The notes under the pieces were generated by a model. The model was given only the letters and a program-made list of their open reading frames with translations. It did not search any database and had not been told where the DNA came from. 64,000 nucleotides of DNA. Source: Coleophoma eucalyptorum. Taxonomy: Eukaryota > Ascomycota > Leotiomycetes > Helotiales > Dermateaceae. The stretch spans positions 62,001-126,000 of the forward strand of contig JALRME010000010.1 in assembly GCA_026120035.1 (NCBI GenBank). The letters run 5' to 3'. The first letter of the stretch is position 1; every line of letters begins with the position of its first letter. This document shows, in pieces, positions 52,695 to 63,678 of this stretch. A program made the position numbers and the translations under genes.

Positions 52695-55252
52695 TCATGA
52701 GAAACTAAGTAAATCCCCGTTCGATCCAGAGCCCATCGCAGGTTGAAAAACTTGCTGCGGCGCATTCTGATTCACAACATACTGCATCTCGCTACGTCCC
52801 GCTACAGAGTTATCACCAAAGCCATCCTCGTGGCCACCATGTATCTGCATACCGGCCATCTGCTGCGATCCCACACCGGCGAAGAACTCATCTGCTGCAT
52901 CTACTGCGGCAGCAAGGTTGCCAGTGTTTCCGTTATACCCGTTCTGCGGCCGGACAGTTGGCTGGTTGCCCATGCCGAAGGAAGAAAGAGATTTTTGACC
53001 GTCAAGGCCATTACCATTGGGCAGAGTGTGTTTTTGGAGCGCGGGACTATCGGCGAGTCTTCGTGGGCGTGCAGAACGGAAGACTTGTTGTACAGGTTTG
53101 AGGTACACAGTGGCCAACGTGCCGACGTTGAGACACATCTCTTCCAAAGTTGCAGGATCCAGCTTTTCCGATTCGGCGGTGATAGGTGGCTTTTCACCCA
53201 TCACTATGCTTTTCGCTGTTGCCATATCTGACGAAAGCAATCGCCAGTACATGTACCCTCTGTCTCTGAGATCAGGATTATCCGTTTCTTCGGTGGCCCA
53301 CTTCAAGACCTTTGGCACAAGTTCTTGGCCCTTAGTTGGTCTCTGGATGAAGAGTTTAACAGTTGCTGTCAGAAGAGCAAGTTGTACCTCCACTGGCTCG
53401 TCGGCGAATGAGTACAAGAAATCCTCTAACAAGACATCAGAGTTCTCAATTCGAGACGCATACTGTCCAATGACCCAAATCATAGCTGCTTTCGCCTCTG
53501 GTTCATCTAGTGAGTCGAGGTTTTCGCAGAGAGTAGAGATGATCGATTCGTATTGATTGGGGTATTTTCGGAAAATGTTGCGAATTACAACTGTGGCTTC
53601 TTGAACAATATAGGTTACCTTCGTTGCAACAAGCTCCAAAAGAGTATTTATACAGCGCCTTGCTGCAGGCTCGATCTTGATGGCCAATTTTCCTATGGCA
53701 CGAACCGATTTGCGGACGAAGTGAACATCAATCTCAGTTGCATACTCTCGCAGTTCCGTAAGCACTTCCTCAATGTTCTTCTCGTTGGCCAACATGAAAA
53801 TCAATTCCAACTTGGTCACCTTGACATAAATTGGGTCGTTGTACTTGCAAAAGAAGACTCGGATATCATTTCGTAGAACCTCAGGCCGTCTTTGCAAGAT
53901 CAAGAGCGCATTTCGTAAAGCTAAATATTGTACTTCTGGACCTTTAGCGAGCAGTGTCACCAGTGGAGGCGACAACTTCCGACACAGGGCCGATATCTGC
54001 TTCTGGTCTGCGATATAGTTCATGAGGTAGAGTATCACTCGTATGCAGGTGAGAACGACAGCCGAATTCGAATGTGACAATCGAGGGGCTATGCGTTCGG
54101 CGAGTAACAGAGCTTCGGATGATTCCTGAGGCACATATGACATCAAGGCTTCCAGAATATAAGTCTGACCCCATCTAGAATGAAATATATTAGCTACTTA
54201 ACAATAAAGTTGGGGCAAAAGAAGCGTACTCTGAGCAGTCTGGCAGGATTTGAACCATTTTGGAGGCATTCCCATAATCTATCGTTAGCTTGATAGCATC
54301 GCTCCGCTCCCAGATATCCATAAGACTGGCAAGGGCGCTAGCAACGACAGTCGGGTTGTCATCTCTCAGCATAGAATTAAGTCTATCTATAAGATCAGAG
54401 GATTCAACAAGAGATCTGTCGTGATCATAGAGCTTCGCGACACAGAACGCCGCTGTTTTCCGGACATATGGATCGGGATCTCTCAGTAGTCGTTTGGCAG
54501 GTGGCACTGTAGCTTCGACGAATTCTCGAACATGTATATAAGACATCGTCCGCAATGCTAGAGCCCTCACTAGTGGGTTCGTGTCGTCCATGTCCTGACC
54601 CACTTGTCAGTTCCGCCTACTTATGGTTGATACATCTCACTTACCGCTTCTAAAGTCGGCAGAGCCTTCAGAGCTACTTCTGGTTTCATGCGGGCATAAT
54701 TGACGAGAAACAAAAAGCACCTATAGCCTCGTTAGCTGTATGATCCAACCATCCCTAAGAAATCCGGTGGATCCTACATCTTCTTGATCTCCAAACTGTG
54801 AATGTCCATACAGCCAACAATATCAGGGAAGAGGGCAACCATATCGTTATTACTCATAGTCATATTGGCGACAATCTTCTTGAGAGCGATCTTCTTGGCC
54901 GAGTGATTCTTGTCCTTCTTCCCGCCGCTGTTCAATTCCAAGCGAAGCTCTGCAACCTTGCCCTGTGGTGAACGAGAATATGGTAAGCTTGGATATCCAA
55001 CTGGGGCCACATGATGAGGAAGAAACATGGCTGGCATCTGTGGCAGATGCACAAACCAGTGTATAGAATATCAAAAAGAGGGGAGAAATGCCAAAGCCGG
55101 TTTCAAGTATGTCCAATAACTGGGAGTAGATCAAAGACTACGAGTGCGCCGGCGCAATGGTATATATGAACAGCGAGGATGGGGAACAGGAGATAGATAA
55201 TAGGACGACGTACTCGAGCAAAGAGCTTCGCATCTCCCCCGCCTGTTGCCAT
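52695..55252 (-). CDS. beta-adaptin, probably AP-1 complex subunit beta
   Basis: Five minus-strand exons: 55214-55252, 54778-54962, 54645-54720, 54230-54594 and 52695-54174. They encode 714 residues. Exon 1 gives MATGGGDAKLFAR, joined to GKVAELRLELNSGGKKDKN. The trunk is the HEAT-repeat adaptin fold (about 15-590) with NMTMSNNDMVALFPD, RALALRTMSYIHVREF, LRNALLILQRRPE and WVIGQYASRIENSD. A G-, N- and Q-rich hinge ends GDLLSFS, which may act as a clathrin box. There is no C-terminal ear, as in other ascomycete AP-1 betas. Assignment to AP-1 rather than AP-2 rests on the N-terminus and the IVMGEKPPITAESEKLDP region from memory. The protein works in clathrin sorting at the trans-Golgi and endosomes. 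Confidence 0.9.
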
Positions 55253-55825
55253 GATGGGCAAGAAGGCTTAATCGGTACTGGTATGACTTGGGATGGTAGA
55301 GCAACGGTACACACCCCTCCACCACACTTGGCCTCGGATTGTCCAACGAGAAAGGGGGAGGGTCGTCTGCTCCGTGACCAGTTACTGCAGAGCAGAACGG
55401 CAAGGCGCAGATAACGGCGAGGACGAGCTTCGATGGGCAGTAGTCACATGCACCTTCACGGTTTATCGGCCGCCAGGATACTGGTCGTCGTGGTTGTGAG
55501 GAGATGGCGGGAGGTGGTAATAGCCGTGCTAGTGACGTGGGAGGTCTGGGATTGGGATATACGGCTCTTAGAAGTCCATGTACGAGGTTCCGGAGGTCTT
55601 CAGGTAGAAACTACTGTACGGCTGTTGCACGTTCGTGAGTCGGCGATTATTCTTAATGTAAAGGGTCCCTGCTTGCTTACTTAGGTAGGCGTCTATTGTA
55701 GGCTAAGGCAGCTCACCTTACCGCACGCTTTCGCGAGGCTAGACGCTACTGTACCTTACCCTTACCTTCCCTCGACCATAGCTCATCACCGTCAACAGCA
55801 CGCAACACCAGCAACTGTGTCCAAC
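55253..55825. other. divergent promoter, beta-adaptin / EMC4
   Basis: 573 bp between the two start codons. The only notable composition is a moderately GC-rich left part and a TACC/TTACC-rich right part before EMC4. Confidence 0.45.
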
Positions 55826-56540
55826 ATGTCTGCAGCTTCCATACCACCACCTACACCCCCGAGCTGGGTTATAGACCTTAATGAGCCACCAATCTCCAAG
55901 CCGAAGTCTGCAGGAATCCCCGACCCGCCTGGGTACACTGCAGCGCTCAGTGGAAAGGTAAGCATCTCACACACCTCGGCCTCCAAGCTATCTTTCTATA
56001 ATACATCAAGCAAAGACTAACGTCATTCCTCTGTCCAGAAACAAAACAACAGCTCCTCCAAATCCCCAGCGACAACGACAACGACCCGCATAGCGCCCAC
56101 CACCGAGGAGATGGACGTGCTCAAGCTCAAGAAGGCCTGGGAAGTGGCGCTCGCACCGGTGAAGCAATTACCCATGACGGGCATCATGATGTACATGTCG
56201 GGTAATTCGCTACAGATTTTCAGCATCATGATGGTGGTGATGGCTTTCAAGAACCCCGTGATGGGCCTGGTTGCGACGAACCAGGCATTTGAGAAGTTCG
56301 AGAGTGAAGGCACGCGCGAGAAGCTGTGGCAGGTGAAGGGGGTCTATGTTCTGATGCAATTATTGGCACTTGCATTGGGTGTGTGGAAAGTTAATGGCAT
56401 GGGTTTGCTACCGTGAGTTTCTCCCTATTTGGCTCTGCTGCGTTAGTTGGTTCTAATTACCTCGTAGGACGACGAGGTCAGATTGGTTGGCTTGGGAGAC
56501 AGCAAGAGATCCTCTGGAGTTTGCTGTACCGGCTTTTTAA
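55826..56540 (+). CDS. EMC4: ER membrane protein complex subunit 4
   Basis: Exons 55826-55957, 56039-56412 and 56468-56540 encode 192 residues. After a proline-rich cytosolic N-terminus (SWVIDLNEPP), the conserved core reads LKKAWEVALAPVKQLPM, then MMYMSGNSLQIFSIMM, giving one hydrophobic helix, and a second near VYVLMQLLALALGVWKV. The C-terminus SDWLAWE is the conserved end motif. EMC4 belongs to the EMC insertase that puts tail-anchored and multi-pass proteins into the ER membrane. The frame is open two codons upstream, but only without an ATG, so 55,826 is the start. Confidence 0.94.
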
Positions 56541-57279
56541 ATGAAGTTAAAACGAGAAGATATGTTACCTGGCTGGCGTTTGGAGAAATGGAGTTAGGTC
56601 ACATCCATTGGATCTTAGTCACAGAAGGATTATAATGTGCCTTCAAGCTGTCAAGAGGATCATGAAGAGTCATATACACTACTCATCACCATCTATAAAC
56701 TCATATAATAGATCTTCGGACTTGAGACCGTGGGCTCTTTCCGAAGCCATCGCTGTTACAGAAGATTCAAAGAAACATTCAAGGAGTGAGTGAAGGTGCA
56801 GCACAAAGCATTGGAGGATCAAGAGCAGGCAGCATCAACTATCGTCTTTCTTCTAATTACTAACCACTAAACCCCTCAGAACTGGTGTTTTTTCCCAGCC
56901 GAGGGATAGAGGGAGAAAGATCCTTATAATACCCAATTAAAACCAAGCCCAAAGCTTTGAAGTAGAGAAATTAGTTCGAGAAGTAACAGCACAAGCTAAG
57001 ACGCAAAGCAAAAATCGCTGCCGCAGAACGACCGAACCCGAATCCCATTTATTCCGCACCTATACTCCCGCCTCCCTTGAAAGAAAAAGAAACAATAAAG
57101 TGGAAGGTAGCGCAGATTGCCGACCACGTACTTGTAGTAAAGGAACCCTGCAATGCTATCATGAGTACAGCCGTGATCATAAAACGCTTGCCGAAAAACT
57201 AGTGCAGAAAGAACAAGATGCTTGACATCGACAGCAAACCTTTATGTTTGTCCATCTATAAGTCAATAAAATTCGTCAC
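56541..57279. other. convergent 3' regions of EMC4 and the FAR1-domain gene
   Basis: No feature is recognised. Confidence 0.5.
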
Positions 57280-58816
57280 TCAGTCACTTCCAACACCCTC
57301 GGTACCACCTGCCAGTCTCTCTCGTTGAACCATAACACGCTCGTTGCAAATGTCGATGAACATTTCGAACTTCTGGATGACTTTATCTTTCTCCCGCAGT
57401 TGTGCTTTTAAGCTCTCAACCTCGGCTTGCCATTGCTCCTTGACCTTCTCAACCTCAGCATGTGCGTTAGCTACTTCTGTTCTCAATTCTGCACGTAGTC
57501 TTTCTTCAAATGTCATCGGAGGCTTCTTGTAGAACGTGGGCAGCGAGTCAGTTGCTGAGGCCTCAACACGGGATGGATCACGCTTGATCGCCGCACGTGC
57601 GTTATAGATATCCCGAGGCAAGAACTTGACAGTAGGGTTTTCAGCATGCAGAATCTCCAAGGTTTCTTTAACAGAGACACCTATTGAAAGTTAATAGTCT
57701 TTTCTTAACTTCCAGGAACGAACACGTACCATTTTCTTCCAAGGCCTTGACAGCTGCAATCGCCTTTGCATCAAGTTTCCTAGCTCCGGGATGCTCCGTC
57801 GGGCTCTCACTTGGAGGATGATTATGTGTAAGATGCTCTCCATCGATACGTCCCCGAAGCAGCCATGCAGTCTTTCCCTCCAATCCAAATACACCAAACT
57901 CGCAACCACATTTACGTGATTTGGTCTTTCTTTGGCGCTGCTCTCCTGGTACTTTCTCCTTGTTAATTCCACCACGATCACAAATCAGGAACACCTTCTT
58001 AAGACCTCTATTATCCCGCTTCGATCTACCAATAACAAATGCATATCCATGAGACAAGGCGTGAGCCTGTGCAGCTGCAAACAATGCTTCAAAGGTAGGA
58101 TAGCTGCCTCCCGGTGGTGGTGAGAGCATTTCGCCCGAGGCAACAGCCGGCAGGGAACCGTCATTTGCAGGCTGCTCAGCAGACGGTGAGTGTTCTGCAA
58201 GCTGAGGATCGATCATGGACATATCTTGCGAGGTATTTCCTGGCGAGGACTCGGGGAATTGTGCTTGCAGGCCTTGGGTTGCAGTCACAGGAGAGTTGTT
58301 CATGGAGGGTCGCTGGGTTTGTTGCATGTTCTGGGCCGGTGAGCCATTCATAGACTGTCTCTGCGACCCAAGGTTTTGCACAGCAGGAGATGTATTCATA
58401 GCTTGACGTTGGGCACCTAGATTCTGAACAGCTTCAATAAGCCCATTATGCTGGTTGCCCATGTGAATAGTGGTGCCAAGAGGTGGTGGTCTTCGTTGTG
58501 GTGTAGAGACATTTCCTGTAGGATTTGGCTGGCTCAAGGCACCCTGTGCAATCTGCTGTTCTGCAGAAACGCGGTTGGTGCCATTTTGTACGGCAGAGAC
58601 TGGGCTGTTGGTGTAGGGAGTCGAGTAGGGAGATTGATGTTGAGGACCACCATTTGGCCGCAGTCCCGATGATGGTTGAGGTCGAGAATATGAGGTTGCA
58701 CGTATCTGCGAAGGGGAGGGGTTGGCATTCGGCGGGTTCACCTGGAAGACATGTCGTGAGGGTTGTGCCTGAGCATAGGACGATCGTGCATTGTCCTGTG
58801 GGGTGAGGGCAGACAT
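57280..58816 (-). CDS. FAR1-type DNA-binding domain protein
   Basis: Exons 57730-58816 and 57280-57680 encode 495 residues. Residues 1-235 are disordered, rich in P, Q, N and S, with a threefold 16-residue repeat at 129-176. Residues about 240-335 resemble the FAR1/WRKY-GCM1 zinc fold: FEALFAAAQAHALSHGYAF, C279, then KCGCEF (C303, C305), and HLTHNH (H328, H331, H333) as candidate ligands. This fold comes from Mutator-like transposases but here has no transposase core. After the splice, residues 364-495 include a basic segment and a coiled coil (about 415-470) that could dimerise. It is probably a nuclear DNA-binding protein; target and role are unknown to me. Confidence 0.8.
58289..58432 (-). 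repeat. three tandem 48-bp coding repeats in the FAR1-domain gene
   Basis: The encoded units are AVQNLGAQRQAMNTSP, AVQNLGSQRQSMNGSP and the more diverged AQNMQQTQRPSMNNSP, lying head to tail in the disordered region. Confidence 0.85.
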
Positions 58817-59525
58817 CTTGTCGTCGAGAGGTGGTGCTGCTGTATTAATGTGTTTAACAGTAATAATGAGGGCGTGGCTGGAGTACTCTAATTTTTAGGA
58901 CTTGTCACGTGATTTTAATGGAGCCCCTTTGGTCAACAAATTGGATCATGATCGAGCACGTCAATAAGCTAAGGAAATGGAAAGTTCCGCTGAGCTAAAC
59001 AGCATTCTAGATTTCGGTTTTCCATACTTTTAAAAATCGCTTCTCAGAACTCCAGGGTTCATTGCAAACATGCGAAGTTAGTGGACATACAAAAAGTGGG
59101 TAACCTAAATTATAGATTACTACACTTCTTTATTTCAATTTTAGTGACTGAACCTATACCAAAAAAATCATTACATTTTTATTAATAACTGAATCCATTT
59201 GAGGGCCGGTTATGTAGCAATATTTTGCGAAATTGAATTGGAGCATTCTATAGAGGTAGGAGCAGCAAAAGTTATAACAGAACATGTGCAGCAAGAATCT
59301 ACGAAAGTGAATGAGTCATGTTTTTCATTGAAAGTATTATGTATTATATATACGTGCTTTCAATATAGCCAAAGACTCTAAGGAACCTATCAGGGGTATG
59401 CTTCGCCAAACGCCCTCGCCATCGTCGAGTCCAAAACTCATGCTCGCCGTGCGTAGCTCCAAAATTCAAATCAGTACAGTTACTCAATGTTGAGTAGAAG
59501 CCGCTGTGGTAGCTTCTAGGCTCCA
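58817..59525. other. intergenic region, FAR1-domain promoter and DUF3112-like 3' end
   Basis: AT-rich between about 59,020 and 59,350. A third repeat copy belonging to the adjacent gene lies at 59,486-59,525. I see no gene. Confidence 0.45.
58905..58912. promoter_or_regulatory. TCACGTGA palindrome upstream of the FAR1-domain gene
   Basis: A perfect 8-bp palindrome with a CACGTG core, 89 bp before the start codon. bHLH or bZIP factors bind such cores; use here is an inference. Confidence 0.3.
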
Positions 59526-59690
59526 TCACTCCTTCTCCTGAGCTACTCCCCCAGTCATATCTGTGTCTGACTTTTGGTGCTGAACAGAAGCTGCTGTGGT
59601 GGTTGATAGGCTCTCATCACTCTTCTCCATGGCTGCTTCGCCAGTCTTCTTTGTAACTGGCTGTCGGTGCTGAGCAGAACCTGCTGGCCC
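59486..59690 (-). repeat. 90-bp tandem repeat spanning the stop codon of the DUF3112-like gene
   Basis: Two full copies and the start of a third are spaced exactly 90 bp apart. The shared element TGA(A/G)(C/T)AGAA(G/C) is at 59,491, 59,581 and 59,671 on the plus strand. One copy is coding (tail residues with TGEAAMEKSDES). The copy at 59,486-59,575 is coding only in part: it carries the stop codon at 59,526, and beyond the stop the repeat continues as 3' flank. Confidence 0.8.
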
Positions 59691-60674
59691 AGCTTCCAAA
59701 TCAAGTTCCTTCTTTTCCCTCTCCGCATCGCCGTCGATGATGACATCTTGCTCATCGAAAATTTGCTCTTCATTATTGATTCTATCCGACAGCATCTTCT
59801 TGGCAACCATGTTTTGGTCCCTTGAGTAGTCGCCAGGGCCGTGACTTCCGTTGGGGACGTGGAAACGTTTATCGACTCTGAGGGCGGCAAAAGTGAAGAC
59901 TACGATGATCTCGAGGGTGAAGTTGAAGACGTAGAAGCAGGCCTTGGAATGGTACCAAGCAGGGTCGCTTGCTGGGCGAGGAACGTAGCCGATTCCAGCT
60001 CGGAAAGAAGCACCGAGGCACAAAAGAGTTGCACAGAAGAGGACAACTCCGATCTTTGTTCTGAATCTTCCTTCGCCAAACTTCTCGGTTGGTGTCTTCT
60101 TAGGAATGATGAGTCTCAAGACGATGAGCGGAATTGGAAGGAATGAAATGAAGGCAAAATAGGTCGCAATGACATGCTGCACATCGACGTCGATGCGAAG
60201 AATATTCTTGTCGAGGGTGTAAAAGCTTTCGACCGTAACGGTAATGATCGCAATCAAAGAGGCAATAATCGAAGCATAGAGTAGCTTGAAAAGTATGCTG
60301 AACCACTTCGTCCAACCGAACCATGAGTATTGAGCTCGAATGATACGTTGAGCGAATAGCAGGTTGATAATGAATAGTATAAGGACACCCGCTGCAACAA
60401 AGATGTTGGCTGCAATGGCAATGGAGATGTCAGTGGGGTGCGATGCCCAGACAAGACGCATAGTGCAAGTAACTATTCTGGCCATGCAGAAACCGAACAA
60501 CAACCCACTCATGATAAACTTCTTGCCTCGACGCATATTGATCTGAAGGATCGTCATATGAGTTGCTGCTCCGCATGCGAAGAGAGCTAGGAAGATGGCG
60601 GTAATAGGATCATCGAGGGACTTGGTAGGTCTCCCACCAAGACCAGCATATTGGCTCATATATGGCCCGCCCAT
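59526..60674 (-). CDS. seven-helix membrane protein (DUF3112-like)
   Basis: A single exon encodes 382 residues. Seven hydrophobic segments can be traced, starting near residues 24, 52, 83, 125, 165, 205 and 245, followed by a ~110-residue charged cytoplasmic tail. The pattern and the conserved R-containing end of helix 2 (ARIVTCTMR) fit the fungal DUF3112 family, sometimes described as receptor-like; no ligand or G-protein link is known to me. The tail contains a 90-bp tandem repeat, and the stop codon lies inside its last copy. The upstream region holds a long GTGGTA tract. The gene looks complete. Confidence 0.75.
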   Translation of the reverse strand: MGGPYMSQYAGLGGRPTKSLDDPITAIFLALFACGAATHMTILQINMRRGKKFIMSGLLFGFCMARIVTCTMRLVWASHPTDISIAIAANIFVAAGVLILFIINLLFAQRIIRAQYSWFGWTKWFSILFKLLYASIIASLIAIITVTVESFYTLDKNILRIDVDVQHVIATYFAFISFLPIPLIVLRLIIPKKTPTEKFGEGRFRTKIGVVLFCATLLCLGASFRAGIGYVPRPASDPAWYHSKACFYVFNFTLEIIVVFTFAALRVDKRFHVPNGSHGPGDYSRDQNMVAKKMLSDRINNEEQIFDEQDVIIDGDAEREKKELDLEAGPAGSAQHRQPVTKKTGEAAMEKSDESLSTTTAASVQHQKSDTDMTGGVAQEKE

Positions 60675-61954
60675 TTTCTGAAGTTGAGTTAGTCCAGATC
60701 ACGAACAGTGGATATCGTTGCAGTGAACACGAGGAATGGATAACTCACAATTTATTCTGGCTCGAAGCAACGGAGAACACTTTTGACAGCTTCGTAGTCT
60801 ACCACGTGCTATGCGAGAGTGGTGTGATGTGGTTCAGGACGCGTAGTAGATGTGCAGTCGACGCAAGGTCTGTTTTTATTCGGGCGGCAAGGAGCTTCGT
60901 AACGGTTGGGGTATGCAGGTGGTGGAGGTATAAAGTGGTAGTGGTAGTGGTAGTGGTAGTGGTAGTGGTAGTGGTAGTGGTAGTGAGAGTGGTGCGGATG
61001 GATCTCAGGGTGACATCGAAGCAGTTCTTGGGATATGGGTATGAACGAGAAGGAGAATGAGGCAAAAAGAGGAACACAGCATACTTATCTACCGAAAAAC
61101 AGAACGCCGTATTGCAATTACAGAATCGCCTTACCTTGCACTGGAATCGCCGAACTGCGATGGGTAAGGCGCTGGGTTGAGTTCCGTGTCCGAAATTCTG
61201 AGAACAAAGGTGTCGGTAGAGAGGAGCCAATAGGGCCGGGCCACTGCAAAGTGACCGAGACCGAGACGCGCGCTGTATGGCCCCAGAAGACGCACCTTGC
61301 GCATTTAAGCTTGGTCGCAAATGTAAGTGCTTGGTGCATTCTGGACTTTGTCCTTTGGGAGGGGAGCTGGGGAGGTAGGGCGAGATGTCAAAATCGGCGC
61401 CGTGGGGTGGATACTTCGCGCTTTCGGGCTTACAGCTCGACCGTCTCGGGACTTGAACGCCGCTACCGTCATCGAGATCACTAGCCTCAAGTGTGACACA
61501 TCTTGACAATGCTGCGTTTATATGATGATGGAGGGGGGGTAAAAACTTGCACATACACGCGTCCGTGAATTCGGTTCGTCCCTTTTTTCGTCCGTTCGTC
61601 AGTTCAAAGTGATATTCGGGCCACTCTCTTCATGTTTCGAAGACTCTACATCCTTAACATCCTCTACATGTGCCTATTCTTTTGGCTCTACATTCGATCA
61701 TGCCCCAGCCTATATTCAAAAGTATGGGAAGGCACCGCACGATAAATAAGGGGTGGCCTCATACTCAACTTTGCCCAGTTCTCATTAGCTATCATCAATT
61801 ACAGGAAACCTTCATCACTAGTCCGCTTGTGCTCATTAAACCCGCTTGTCATGTCTGTATTGCTGCAGATTTATGCACCCAAGAGACGGGAAGTATGCGA
61901 TTATGTTTCGTATCAAATACAGTTTATTTCTTTTTTTTGGCCTACATCCCATTT
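60675..61954. other. promoter/leader of the DUF3112-like gene and ECM4-like 3' region
   Basis: It holds the GTGGTA tract and a CACGTG core near 60,803. A long minus-strand open frame here runs through the repeat as poly-Thr and is judged spurious. Confidence 0.45.
60934..60985. repeat. GTGGTA hexanucleotide tract
   Basis: About eight and a half GTGGTA units, 260 bp upstream of the DUF3112-like start codon, probably in its leader or promoter. Confidence 0.9.
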
Positions 61955-63191
61955 TTACTTCTTATTCGCCATTGCCAAAGCATACTTGACTGCAGGGGTT
62001 TCTTCGTTCAATCCCAAAATCGGGGGCTCGGGTCCAAGTGGTGTAATAGAGAAGGGATTAATCTGGATCGCGTTAGAGTCACCTTGTAACGGTGCATCAT
62101 CAACAAACGTACCTGCAGATGAGACTTTGTATAGTGGTTCTTGATATGGGTGAACTCGGTAGTCTCGCCAAATGCCGGCTCGTTCCAGTACAGATTCCTG
62201 ACCCACTTGTGCAGGTACGGATATCCTTCTCTGATCGTCCGGATGTTGGTCTTGAAATGCTGAACATAGACAACATCAAATCTGACGATCGTAGTATACA
62301 GCCTCACATCAGCCTCGGTAATATTCTTGCCGAAGTAAAATGGGCCTTCTGAAGTAGCAAGGTGCTCCTCAGCCTTATCCAGGGCTTCAAATAACACTTT
62401 TACATTCTTCTCATATGCTTCTTGGGTCGTGGCAAATCCACTCTTGTAGACACCGTTGTTAATGTCATTGTAAGTCCAGGAGTTTGTCGCTTCAATCTCC
62501 TTTTGGAGATTCTCGGGGTAGAGAACAAGATTCTTGTACTTGTCCTCGATCAAGTCGTCAAACTATCTAACCATTAGTAGAAAATCCGGGCGAGCGGAGC
62601 ATTTGACTGACCTCAGTATAGAACATGCGGATAATTTCACTGCTCTCGTTACTGACAATCTTGTGCTGCTTTGTGTCATACAGTGTTGGGACCGTAAATC
62701 GGCCTTGGTAATCAGGATCCACAGAGAAGTAGATATCTCTAAGATGCTTGAAACCCTCATGGCCCACAACGGGATCGGGTCCAACATTCTCACCAGGCGC
62801 ATCCGCCTGGGCCTCTTCTTGGGTGGCGAAATGCCAACCCAGCTCCTTCATATGCCAGTGAACTGATGTGAACGGGATGATGTCCTGAAGACCCTTAAGA
62901 TTCCGTACAATCAATGTTCGGTGGGCCCAAGGACATGCATAGGAAATCTATAGCCATCAGTATCCACGTTCTACCAGGTGCCATCCCCAAACATACATAG
63001 AGATGATAGCGGCCCTTCTCAGCGGGAAACTCAGCACCAGGTTTCGAAGAGATGAAATTTCTAAACTGCGACTGGCCCCTCTTGAACTCTCCAGTCTTGT
63101 CCGTGGGCGAAACCCAATCCGTGATCTTAGTTGCAGCCTGAGCACGACATTAGCTACACTCTGGAGGGGCAGCGATGGTCATAGGCACCAT
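61955..63191 (-). CDS. glutathionyl-hydroquinone reductase (ECM4/omega-like GST)
   Basis: Exons 63189-63191, 62997-63137, 62612-62947, 62113-62562 and 61955-62062 encode 345 residues, all introns in phase 0. The active-site motif is YACPWAHR with C53, after the conserved [15 protein letters not shown] and AEKGRYHLY. The middle has [23 protein letters not shown] and [11 protein letters not shown]; the C-terminal domain has [14 protein letters not shown] and [10 protein letters not shown]. The enzyme removes glutathione from glutathionyl-hydroquinones in aromatic and xenobiotic metabolism. No ATG exists in frame at the start of the second exon; the best fit is an ATG directly followed by GTGCCT, an intron with a CTAAT branch and GCTCAG acceptor. 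That first exon is the weak part of the model. Confidence 0.9.
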
Positions 63192-63678
63192 GATATTTCC
63201 GGTCGAAAAGGTTCGATATGAAACTACTTGAGGTGTTCTGAAGATTGTAGAGGAGATTCGAGTTCTTGAAAGCATGAATGTGTGTGATTGGGAAATCAGA
63301 GACACTGTACGTGGTGCTGGAATTGTTCTTTATATTCGTGGTGGGGTGAAAGAAGCGCGGCTGGCCCCGCGCCCACGCTTGCTAAGTGATGACGGAAACA
63401 TTATGAGCCAAAGCTTTGGAGCTTGGTCATGCAGGGACCCTTGTCAGCATGCATAAGCCTTACTAACAATTCTTGGGCGCGCGGTTTTTTTCTACTTTTC
63501 TGCGTCACTAGGGCGACTAATCGCCAATCTAATGCTGCTATGCTTGCTTAATCATTCATTCACTATCTCTATAGTAATGGTGCGCTACTGATCCCTTTGT
63601 CTAATTCTCGTGAGTCGTTGAGCGCAACGCAAAATCCTCTGTATTGCATTCTTTCATGGCTTGATCTGCACACTTCCC
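63192..63678. other. ECM4-like promoter and UBA1 3' region
   Basis: No feature is recognised. Confidence 0.5.

Noticed and set aside
60799..61554. 251-codon minus-strand frame with a poly-Thr run
   Set aside because: The Thr run is just the translated GTGGTA tract and the rest has no protein-like pattern. It overlaps the promoter of the DUF3112-like gene.
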